DNA of 64,000 nucleotides from UMGS1052 sp045532035 (GTDB lineage: Bacteria; Bacillota; Clostridia; Oscillospirales; CAG-382). The notes beneath the pieces were generated by a model, which saw only the letters and a list, made by a program, of their open reading frames with translations, was not told where the DNA came from and made no database searches. Numbering within the stretch: position 1 is the stretch's first letter; every line of letters begins with the position of its first letter. Position numbers and translations under genes: made by a program. The stretch lies in assembly GCA_045532035.1 (NCBI GenBank), contig JAZSFD010000048.1, forward strand, positions 51,255-115,254. Direction: 5' to 3'. This document shows, in pieces, positions 7,655 through 14,658 of the stretch.

Positions 7655-8457
7655 GTGAGATTTGGAATTGCAGGCTTTTTGCCCGGACACGAAAGACGGA
7701 TAGAAATGGCACAAAGTATAGGTTATGAGTTTGTGGAAACCTGCCTTTTTGCCTTGCACGATGATTTTTCGCAGGAAAGCATCGAAAGAATGGCAGAACA
7801 TCTGAAAAAGATCGGTATGCCCTGTGTTGCCGTCAACGGAATGTTCCCGAAACGCATAAACCTTCTCGGAAGTGCTGCCGACAAAAGCGAAATTTCCGAA
7901 TATCTTCATTCGGCCTTCGAAAAAACAAAGTGTCTTGATTATGATATCTGCGTTCTCGGCAGCGGAAATCAAGAAAAGTTCCCGAGGGTTATCCTCTCGA
8001 CAGGGCTTTTGATGAGTTTTCCGCGCTTTTGTCCGATACGATAATACCTGTTGCCGAAAAATACGGCAAGAAAATAGTCATCGAGCCTTTGAGCTATTAT
8101 ATCACCAATGTCATCAACACCTTTGAGGATGCAGTGCGGATCGTGTCGGCAGTCGGACACCCGTCACTTTCGGCACTTATGGACTTTTTTCATCTGAGCT
8201 ATAACAAAGAACGCTTTGAAAGCTATGAAAGCTGCGGCAAATTCCTCAGCCATGTCCACATTTCAAGCTTTTCGAACAGCTTCGCTTTTCCGCGTCCCTT
8301 TGACGGCGACGATTATCGGGCTTTCATCTCATTTCTGCGAAGAGCAGGTTATGAGTCGAAAAATATCTCTGTCGAGGCAAAAGACATTGATTTTGATAAT
8401 GATGCCGAATTCAAAAACACCTTGTCGTCATCGCTTGAATATATGAGAAAAATGTAA
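7655..8457 (+). pseudogene. Sugar phosphate isomerase/epimerase (xylose-isomerase-like TIM barrel), frameshifted
   Basis: Two overlapping frames encode one protein of about 267 residues. The first begins with GTG at 7655 (CGGAGGAAAA ribosome site; MRFGIAGFLPGH) and leaves the correct frame near 7980-7986, ending at 8044. The second continues with the expected EGYPLDRAFDEFSALLSD, then EKYGKKIVIEPLSYY, ALMDFFHLSY, HVHISSF and ISVEAKDID. These hold the metal-ligand Glu, Asp, His and Glu of the AP-endonuclease-2/xylose-isomerase-like fold. The lesion fits a missing base in the run TTCCCGAG. The family interconverts sugars or sugar phosphates. It is divergent from the glycoside hydrolase. It is either a real pseudogene or a sequence error. 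Confidence 0.75.
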
Positions 8458-8487
8458 GCTGAAGGCAGCACTTTCTCAACATTGAAA

Positions 8488-8520
8488 CATCCCCCATTTC
8501 CGAGAAGGAAATGGGGGATG
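8488..8520. terminator. Bidirectional hairpin between convergent genes
   Basis: A perfect 14-bp stem (CATCCCCCATTTCC and its complement) with a five-base loop lies between the convergent isomerase and PstS-like genes. T runs on both sides are short, so termination strength is uncertain. Confidence 0.6.
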
Positions 8521-8540
8521 CAATATTTTGAACCGGTTTT

Positions 8541-9440
8541 TTATTTCACCACATAGTTTTCTCTTCTTGCAAGCTCCTTGCCCTGGTCGGAGATGATCCA
8601 GTTATAAAGAATTCTTTCGGGAGAATCCTGTGCCGCGTCTTTTCTTATAACCACATAAAAATCGTTGACATAAGGATATTCGCCCGACGCTATCGATTCA
8701 TTGGACGGGTCGATGCCGTCAACGGCAAGTATCTTGCTGCGGTTGAGCTTTTCGCCCTCCATGTTGGAAAGATAGTAATAAACCGTGTAACCGAGAGCAT
8801 CTGCCGAATTGTCATAGTCAGCCACAGCCTCCAGAAGTCCGATCATCGAACCGATGCGGGTCTCCTCGGGTGCCTCCATGAGCTTATCTCCGAGAGGAAT
8901 GAGCTTGTCAAAAAGAGTCTGGCTTCCGCTGTCCTTATTGCGCTGATAAGGGATGATGGGATGATCTTCGCCGCCAACCTCTGACCAGCTTTTGAGCTCT
9001 CCCATATATATTTTTTCTATCTGCTCCCTGGTAAGGCTTTCAACGCCGTTTTCAAGACTTGCGATAAATACAAGAGCGTCGGCGCCGATGGCGGTCATCT
9101 CAAGCTCCACTCCCTTTTCCTCGCAGTAAGCAACAGCCTCCTCCGACATTTCATAGGCAAGAAGAATGTCAAAGGTTCCGTCGACAAGCGCCACATAATT
9201 ATCGGTGGTCGAGCCTTCAAATTTTATCATTGAAGAGGCAGTTTCGCGGTCAATTCCGAGAACTGTCGAGGTGATGGCTTCGCCAAGGGGAAGATTTGCA
9301 AGGCTTCCTCCCATTTTCGGATAGTTTTCTGTGGTGAAAACGTAGCTTTCACCCACATCGTTTGCGGTCTTGCCTGTGCAAGCAACAAAAGACATAAGGG
9401 TCATCAGGCAAACAAGTGCGATACAAATTGATCTTTTCAT
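8541..9440 (-). CDS. PstS-like substrate-binding lipoprotein
   Basis: This 299-residue lipoprotein begins MKRSICIALVCLMTLMSFVAC with lipobox FVAC. The start at 9440 is set by AAAGGAAG. The body reads as a phosphate-binding-type periplasmic fold: GSLANLPLGEAIT, FEGSTTDNYVALVDGTFDI, LEMTAIGADALVFIAS then LTREQIEKIYMGELKSWSEVGG, IIPYQRNKDSGSQTLF and YNWIISDQGKELA. No Pst permease or ATPase genes are adjacent, so it is an orphan and may be a sensor or binder rather than part of a transporter. It lies 19 bases downstream of the WG-repeat lipoprotein, suggesting a shared function. Confidence 0.8.
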   Translation of the reverse strand: MKRSICIALVCLMTLMSFVACTGKTANDVGESYVFTTENYPKMGGSLANLPLGEAITSTVLGIDRETASSMIKFEGSTTDNYVALVDGTFDILLAYEMSEEAVAYCEEKGVELEMTAIGADALVFIASLENGVESLTREQIEKIYMGELKSWSEVGGEDHPIIPYQRNKDSGSQTLFDKLIPLGDKLMEAPEETRIGSMIGLLEAVADYDNSADALGYTVYYYLSNMEGEKLNRSKILAVDGIDPSNESIASGEYPYVNDFYVVIRKDAAQDSPERILYNWIISDQGKELARRENYVVK

Positions 9441-9459
9441 AACATTCTTCCTTTCTTGT

Positions 9460-11022
9460 TTATTCATTGATAAGGCGCAGAACCTTTCTGAACTCCATAT
9501 CATAAAGAGTGCAGAACGAATCGTCTCCCACGGCAAAATATCCGTCCCCGACATCATAATAATCTATCATAAGGCAATCGGAGAAAACAAATTCCCGCGT
9601 TTCGACATCAAAAAGATAGTAGGCCGTCGAACCGCCGAAATCAAAGTCAGCATAGATCGAAAACAGAAGATATCTTCCGTCATCCCCCACGGCGGTCACT
9701 CCGCCCTGTCCGTCAAGCACGACAAGCTCTTTTTTGTTTTCGGCGTCATATATCACCGTTCTCACGGGATCGGTGTAGACAGGTCTGCCATTTTCGAATT
9801 GTTCGAAATCATAGCTGCCTTTTGTATAAACGATAAGCTTTTCGCCATCAAGCACCGATAAAACCGACTCGCAGTTTTCGAGCGTTGCTGCTATCTTTCC
9901 GCTACCATCAAAAACAGTTTGGGAGTTATCGGCTACATCCTTGTAGGAATAATAGCCCTCGGGTTGGGTGTAAGTGTTGGGCGGCTGACCGTTTTCGTTT
10001 ACAAAAGGTGTTCCGTCAAGCCTTTTGTATATCTCCTGCCCGTCGTCGTAATAGCTGTACAGCATATTCTCGCCCTTGCCGTGAATACTCACACTTTTCG
10101 GTTCATATATGCTGGCAAGAATATGTCCGTCCCTCGAGATCACATCGGTGAAACCGTCACCGCGTGCTGTGATGTAATCATCGCTGTAAAAATAGATATT
10201 CTGATAGATGTCGGATGTGCGATAGAAATTCGTGTCGATAAGATAGCCTTTACCGTCATACTCTTTGACATAAGCGATGCCCTCTTCATTGAAATATGAG
10301 CAATATTGATACATTTCCGAAACGATGTTGCCGCTCTTGTCGATATAGCAGGCATTGAGTTCCTCCTGACCGATGCAGATGTTGGCATAGCCATGCGAAA
10401 AGCTGCTTGCCGACCAGACTCCGTCCTTTTCGAAAAGCTTGTTTCCGTCATAATCATAGCAGACAAGTCCGCGGAACTCATATGTTTCGGGATCGCTGAC
10501 AAGCACCGAGATCACTCCGTCGCCTGCACCGCAGAGCCATGAACCCGACGGAAGATCAAGCTTCCAGGAGCCGTCGGCGGGTATCACCACCGAATCGGGC
10601 TGCATCATCATTTCTGCTGCCTCATCGGAATACGGAGTGAGCTGATAATACGGAAATTCTTCGTAATAATCGTTGTAGGTCACATATCCGTCAAAGGGCG
10701 GAACAACTATCCTGCCGTCTGCAGTACAAAGGCCCATGGTCGAATAGGTCATCGAAACATCAGCACCGAAAGAGTCGCCCTCAAACTCTTTTATTCTGCC
10801 GATAAAGGGGACAAGTGTGCCATAGCTTTCATCGGGAATAAAATCCTCCGATGCCTTTTCGTGAAAGCGTAATTCTTCTTTTCCCGAGTATTCGCCGATA
10901 TCGGGAAGCTCCTCGAGCCTGAAAACAGGCGCCTGCGACGGCGTTTCCTCCACCGCCCGGGTACATGAGGACGGGAGCATCAAAAGCGCAGCGGACAACA
11001 GCAACAGAATTCTTTTTTTCAA
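9460..11022 (-). CDS. WG-repeat-like surface lipoprotein
   Basis: This 520-residue lipoprotein begins at TTG (11022) behind GAGGGGGG: MKKRILLLLSAALLMLPSSC with lipobox PSSC. The body has repeated short beta units of the type GLVCYDYDGNKLFE, ACYIDKSGNIVSEMYQYCSY, EEGIAYVKEYDGKGYLID and FTDVISRDGHILAS. These resemble WG (KWG) or propeller-like repeats, probably a ligand-binding beta propeller on the cell surface. It is the first gene of a pair with the PstS-like protein. No enzymatic motif was seen. It could act as the surface partner of the neighbouring binding protein; this is inference. Confidence 0.65.
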   Translation of the reverse strand: MKKRILLLLSAALLMLPSSCTRAVEETPSQAPVFRLEELPDIGEYSGKEELRFHEKASEDFIPDESYGTLVPFIGRIKEFEGDSFGADVSMTYSTMGLCTADGRIVVPPFDGYVTYNDYYEEFPYYQLTPYSDEAAEMMMQPDSVVIPADGSWKLDLPSGSWLCGAGDGVISVLVSDPETYEFRGLVCYDYDGNKLFEKDGVWSASSFSHGYANICIGQEELNACYIDKSGNIVSEMYQYCSYFNEEGIAYVKEYDGKGYLIDTNFYRTSDIYQNIYFYSDDYITARGDGFTDVISRDGHILASIYEPKSVSIHGKGENMLYSYYDDGQEIYKRLDGTPFVNENGQPPNTYTQPEGYYSYKDVADNSQTVFDGSGKIAATLENCESVLSVLDGEKLIVYTKGSYDFEQFENGRPVYTDPVRTVIYDAENKKELVVLDGQGGVTAVGDDGRYLLFSIYADFDFGGSTAYYLFDVETREFVFSDCLMIDYYDVGDGYFAVGDDSFCTLYDMEFRKVLRLINE

Positions 11023-11035
11023 ATCGGATCCCCCC

Positions 11036-11079
11036 TCAAAAAACAGATAATATACAAGCCGGTGCTTGTATATTATCTG
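11036..11079 (-). terminator. Terminator after the HD hydrolase gene
   Basis: A perfect 16-bp stem (CAGATAATATACAAGC and its complement) with a four-base loop is followed on the minus strand by six T residues. It lies between the HD gene and the WG-repeat lipoprotein gene. Confidence 0.8.
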
Positions 11080-11125
11080 ACGGATTTTTTATAAAAAAGT
11101 TTCCTTTTTCCGGAAAATATTTTAT

Positions 11126-11785
11126 TTATATCAGGTTTTGTCCGTTAATGACAAGTTTGAACTTCAGCCCCAGTGATTCGGCGGCACGACGGCACATCGA
11201 CATTCTGCCCAAGAAAATCTCAAAATAATCCATAACCGGGCTTATTGTCGTGTCGATCTCAAGCGAAAGCCTTATTGCCTCGTTGTTATCGCAAAGCTCA
11301 AGCTCGGAGCTTACAACCGAATAGTTTACTCTGTCGTGAATGTCGAATCGGGAAAAATTGGCATTTCTCACGCGTGAGCGGCGGACATCGCTCTTGTCGG
11401 CGAGAATAAGTGCCGCAGCAGCGGGATTTACGGCAACTCCGGTGCCCTCGTCGTGGTTTCCGATGGCTGAGACAATGACTGCGATATCCTTTGCATCAAA
11501 ATCGAGCTTGTCAAGGATTCTGAATGCCATGAGCGCTCCGCTCTGGGAATGGTCTACGCGGTTGACAAGATTACCGATATCGTGGAGATAGCCTGCGATC
11601 TTGGAAAGCTCGACGGTGTGCTCGTCATAGCCCAGTTCTGTCAGAATATATGCCGCGGTGTGAGCCACCTTTGTCACATGGGCAAAATTGTGCTCGGTAA
11701 AGCCCATGGCTTTCAACGATTCATCGGCGGAAAGTATGTATGTTTTTATTTTCTCGTTTTCTCTTAACTGTTCGTAAGTCATCAT
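11126..11785 (-). CDS. HD-domain phosphohydrolase
   Basis: This 219-residue soluble protein has a classic HD domain: FTEHNFAHVTKVAHTAAYIL gives the first His, KIAGYLHDIGNLV the HD pair, and IGNHDEGTGVAV with LILADKSDVRRSRV the later His and Asp ligands. Such proteins hydrolyse phosphate esters of nucleotides, but the substrate is unknown here. The C-terminal part (LGRMSMCRRAAESLGL) is a family-typical helix. It is monocistronic, with a promoter at 11821-11849 and a strong terminator downstream. Confidence 0.85.
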   Translation of the reverse strand: MMTYEQLRENEKIKTYILSADESLKAMGFTEHNFAHVTKVAHTAAYILTELGYDEHTVELSKIAGYLHDIGNLVNRVDHSQSGALMAFRILDKLDFDAKDIAVIVSAIGNHDEGTGVAVNPAAAALILADKSDVRRSRVRNANFSRFDIHDRVNYSVVSSELELCDNNEAIRLSLEIDTTISPVMDYFEIFLGRMSMCRRAAESLGLKFKLVINGQNLI

Positions 11786-11820
11786 GTTTTTATATCTCCT
11801 TTCATTTCTCTGTCAATTCG

Positions 11821-11849
11821 ATTGTATACCATCCGTCAAAAAAGTGCAA
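11821..11849 (-). promoter_or_regulatory. Promoter of the HD hydrolase gene
   Basis: On the minus strand TTGCAC and TACAAT are spaced by 17 bases, just upstream of an AAAGGAG ribosome site and the start at 11785. Confidence 0.5.
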
Positions 11850-11914
11850 TAGTTTTTTGTGTAAAATAGTTGTAAAATTAAGAATTATACAAAGAATATT
11901 TACCAAAATAGCTC

Positions 11915-11943
11915 TTGACAAACCGAGACATATGGGGTACAAT
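11915..11943 (+). promoter_or_regulatory. Promoter of acpP and the iron-sulfur genes
   Basis: Consensus TTGACA (11915-11920) and TACAAT (11938-11943) are separated by 17 bases. The acyl carrier protein gene starts about 57 bases downstream. Confidence 0.7.
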
Positions 11944-12000
11944 AAATTGTTAAATTGTAAACATTCGGTTTAATATAAACATATCATGGAGGAAAAAACA

Positions 12001-12225
12001 ATGCTTGAAACAATCAAAGCTGTCCTTGTAAAACATCTTAAGATCGATCCCAACACCATCACTTTGGAAACAAATCTCCAGGAGGATCTGGGTGCCGATT
12101 CTCTCGATCTCGTTGAGATCATCATGGAATTTGAAACAAAATTCGGAATTGAAATTCCCGATGAAGACATTCTCAAGCTCAAGACCATAGGTGACGCCAT
12201 CGAATATATCGAGGCACACAAATAA
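12001..12225 (+). CDS. acpP: Acyl carrier protein
   Basis: This is a 74-residue acidic acyl carrier protein that holds growing fatty-acyl chains on a phosphopantetheine arm. The attachment Ser34 is in the canonical DSLD motif (EDLGADSLDLVEIIM). The C-terminal helix IGDAIEYIEAHK is typical. The start at 12001 is preferred because the preceding GGAGGAAA would otherwise be translated from ATG at 11986. Unusually, it is followed within 31 bases by cysteine desulfurase and then IscU, with no fatty-acid genes nearby. Acyl carrier protein supports iron-sulfur assembly in mitochondria, but in bacteria this neighbourhood may be chance. Confidence 0.93.
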   Translation: MLETIKAVLVKHLKIDPNTITLETNLQEDLGADSLDLVEIIMEFETKFGIEIPDEDILKLKTIGDAIEYIEAHK

Positions 12226-12255
12226 TTTTTAACACAGGAAGAAGCGCAAAATCAA

Positions 12256-13428
12256 ATGGAAAAAAGATTTGTCTATGCAGACAATGCCGCCACCACAAAA
12301 GTATACCCCGAGGTGGTAGAGGAAATGCTGCCCTATCTCACAGAGATCTACGGAAATCCGTCGAGTCTCCATTCCATGGGTCAGCAGGCAAAAAAAGCTC
12401 TTGACAATGCAAGAGCAAGAATCGCAGAGGTCATCGGAGCCGCGCCCGAGGAGATCTTCTTTACAAGCTGCGGCACAGAAGCTGACAACTGGGCCATCCG
12501 CGGTGCATCCGCTGTTTATGCCCGTGTCAACAAGATCGAAACACCCCACATCATAACCACAAAAATCGAGCATCACGCGGTACTCCACACCTTCAAGGCT
12601 TTGCAGAACGCAGGCTATGAAGTGACTTATGTGGATGTTGATGAAAACGGAAAGGTTTCCCCCGCGGATATCGTTTCCGCCATCCGCGACAACACCTGTC
12701 TTATCACCGTTATGCTTGCCAACAACGAAATGGGCACAATTGAACCTGTCGCCGACATCGTAAAGGCGGTTAAGGCAGTAAGAAACATTCCCTTCCTCAC
12801 AGACGCTGTTCAGGCAGTGGGCAATATTCCGGTCAATGTGAAGGAGCTGGGAGTTGATATGCTCTCCTTCTCGGGCCACAAGATCCACGCCCCTAAGGGA
12901 GTCGGATGTCTTTATATAAAGAAGGGCACAAGACTCAAGAATCTTATTGAGGGCGGCGGTCAGGAAAAGGGAAAGCGCGCGGGAACAGAAGGTCTTGCCA
13001 ACATTATGGGTATGGCAAAGGCACTCGAAATATCGCGTGACAGAATGGGCGAGGCAAAAGACCTTGCCGCAAAGCGCGACAAGCTCATCAAGGGGATCAC
13101 AAGTCTTCCTGACACACTTCTCACAGGCCACCCGACAGACAGACTTCCCGGCAACGCAAGCTTTGTATTCAAGGGTATCGAGGGCGAATCGCTCCTCTTC
13201 CTGCTCAGCGCTGCAGGCATCTGCGGATCTACCGGCTCTGCCTGCTCGTCGGCATCTCTTGAACCCTCTCATGTGCTCACCTCAATGGGCATTCCCGTTG
13301 AAATCTGCCACGGCTCATTGAGACTCACCATCAGCTATGAAACAAGCGATGAGGACATCGATTATATGATCGAAAATGTCAAAAAGGTCGTCGAAAGACT
13401 CCGCATGATGTCCCCCATCTACAACTGA
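12256..13428 (+). CDS. nifS: Cysteine desulfurase (NifS/IscS family)
   Basis: This 390-residue pyridoxal-phosphate enzyme takes sulfur from cysteine for iron-sulfur cluster assembly. Visible motifs are YADNAATTKVYPEV at the N-terminus, the PLP-binding Lys209 in SFSGHKIHAPKG, and TKIEHHAVLHTF with the cofactor-stacking His. The mobile active Cys330 lies in GSACSSASLEPSHVL, a NifS/IscS group I type loop. It is directly followed by the scaffold IscU, with 17 bases between. No IscR, HscA or ferredoxin gene is near, as is usual in Clostridia two-gene NifS-NifU sets. Confidence 0.94.
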   Translation: MEKRFVYADNAATTKVYPEVVEEMLPYLTEIYGNPSSLHSMGQQAKKALDNARARIAEVIGAAPEEIFFTSCGTEADNWAIRGASAVYARVNKIETPHIITTKIEHHAVLHTFKALQNAGYEVTYVDVDENGKVSPADIVSAIRDNTCLITVMLANNEMGTIEPVADIVKAVKAVRNIPFLTDAVQAVGNIPVNVKELGVDMLSFSGHKIHAPKGVGCLYIKKGTRLKNLIEGGGQEKGKRAGTEGLANIMGMAKALEISRDRMGEAKDLAAKRDKLIKGITSLPDTLLTGHPTDRLPGNASFVFKGIEGESLLFLLSAAGICGSTGSACSSASLEPSHVLTSMGIPVEICHGSLRLTISYETSDEDIDYMIENVKKVVERLRMMSPIYN

Positions 13429-13445
13429 TTACGAAAGGATCAAAA

Positions 13446-13889
13446 ATGGAATACAGCGAAAAGGTCATGGACCATTTCATGAATCCCCGCAATGTCGGTG
13501 TCATCGAGGACGCAAACGCCGTCGGTGAAGTCGGCAACGCAAAATGCGGCGATATCATGAAGATCTTCATGAAGATCGAAAACGACATTATCACAGACAT
13601 CAAGTTCCAGACATTCGGATGCTGTGCAGCTATTGCCACATCCTCAATGGCAACAGAGCTTATCAAGGGTAAAACTCTTGACGACGCCCTTAATCTTACC
13701 AACAAGGCAGTCATCGAAGCCCTCGACGGACTTCCGCCGGTGAAAGTGCATTGCTCGGTGCTTGCCGAGGAAGCGGTGAAAGCTGCTCTTGCCAACTATT
13801 TCAGAAGCATCGGTAAGATCGAAGAGGCCGAAAAACTTGATTCGGCTTGCGACGGTTGCTGTGAGCATTGCTCGTGTGATAAACACTGA
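13446..13889 (+). CDS. iscU: Iron-sulfur scaffold IscU/NifU-N with extra Cys-rich tail
   Basis: This 147-residue scaffold assembles iron-sulfur clusters with sulfur from the desulfurase encoded just upstream. The three conserved ligand positions are present: Cys34 with Asp36 (NAKCGD), Cys59/Cys60 (FGCCAAIATSS) and Cys103 (VHCSVLAEEAV). After the normal end of the fold near residue 128 there is an added tail, CDGCCEHCSCDKH, with five Cys and two His in 13 residues. That tail could bind an extra metal or a preassembled cluster. Otherwise the length and motifs match the family. Confidence 0.92.
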   Translation: MEYSEKVMDHFMNPRNVGVIEDANAVGEVGNAKCGDIMKIFMKIENDIITDIKFQTFGCCAAIATSSMATELIKGKTLDDALNLTNKAVIEALDGLPPVKVHCSVLAEEAVKAALANYFRSIGKIEEAEKLDSACDGCCEHCSCDKH

Positions 13890-13894
13890 AAATT

Positions 13895-13923
13895 AAAAAA
13901 CGGCGGGGCTCCCGTCGTTTTTT
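13895..13923 (+). terminator. Terminator of the acpP-nifS-iscU operon
   Basis: AAAAAACGGCGGG pairs with CCCGTCGTTTTTT (one G-T pair) around a GCT loop, followed by T residues. It ends just before the convergent small gene at 13927. Confidence 0.75.
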
Positions 13924-13926
13924 ACT

Positions 13927-14100
13927 TCAATCTCTTTTTCCGATGTTGATCTTTCCGTGCTTTTCTTCATAATTTTCGATCAGGTCGCGGATGAGAACAA
14001 GCACCTGACCGTTGGCGCTCCTGCCCTCATAGTCGGCAATCACGTGCAGTTTGTCAAGCATTTCCTCTTCAATTCTTATAGATAAATTTTTTACAGCCAT
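13927..14100 (-). CDS. Small ribbon-helix-helix (Arc-type) protein
   Basis: This short gene encodes 57 residues: MAVKNLSIRIEEEMLDKLHV, then IADYEGRSANGQVLVLIRDL and an ending rich in charge (ENYEEKHGKINIGKRD). The beta strand NLSIRIEE followed by two helices is the MetJ/Arc ribbon-helix-helix plan. It has the RSANGQV turn typical of Arc-like repressors and ParD-like antitoxins. A GTGAGG ribosome site precedes ATG at 14100. It is convergent with the iron-sulfur operon and divergent from the SLOG protein. No toxin gene is adjacent, so a stand-alone regulator is more likely than an antitoxin. Confidence 0.75.
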   Translation of the reverse strand: MAVKNLSIRIEEEMLDKLHVIADYEGRSANGQVLVLIRDLIENYEEKHGKINIGKRD

Positions 14101-14208
14101 ATAAACCTCACATTGAACTTATTTTGTATTTACTTTACATTTATTTTGTGTTAAAATGTGAATTATAAATTCAAAATAATTTTAATATGATTGCATTACG
14201 AGGTCAAC

Positions 14209-14541
14209 ATGAAGCTTGCGATTGTGGGTTCGAGAAATCTTGACAAAATTGAGATAGAAAAATATATCCCGAAAGATATCGACGAAATCGTATCGGGAGG
14301 TGCCAAAGGCACCGATTCTCTTGCAAAAGAGTATGCCATCGAAAAGGGATTAAAATACACCGAATTTTTGCCGAAATATGATTTATACGGAAAAGCCGCA
14401 CCCCTCAAAAGAAACAAAGAAATAGCCGACTATGCCGACAAGGCGATAGCTTTCTGGGACGGAAGATCAAGAGGAACAAAAAATGTAGTCGAGCTTTTCA
14501 AAAAACGCGGCAAAGATGTTGAGATTGTACTCATCAAATAG
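14209..14541 (+). CDS. SLOG-family (YspA/YpsA-like) nucleotide-binding protein
   Basis: This 110-residue Rossmann-like protein begins MKLAIVGSRNLDKIEIEKYI and has the SGGAKGTDSLAKEYAIEKG motif of the SLOG (DprA/lysine-decarboxylase-like) superfamily. A C-terminal FWDGRSRGTKNVVELFKK follows. The superfamily binds nucleotides or their ribose phosphates. The start at 14209 follows an ACGAGGTC ribosome site. It ends in TAG, showing that TAG is used as a normal stop in this genome. It is divergent from the ribbon-helix-helix gene, which might control it. Confidence 0.8.
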   Translation: MKLAIVGSRNLDKIEIEKYIPKDIDEIVSGGAKGTDSLAKEYAIEKGLKYTEFLPKYDLYGKAAPLKRNKEIADYADKAIAFWDGRSRGTKNVVELFKKRGKDVEIVLIK

Positions 14542-14658
14542 TTTTTGCTTTTCCCGTCCTCCAAAAGATAAGCTTTATTCAAAAAAACAAAAAATAAAGG
14601 AACTTTTTCCAAAACCACTCGTCAAATACACACCACAACCGAAAGCGAGGTAATAAAA

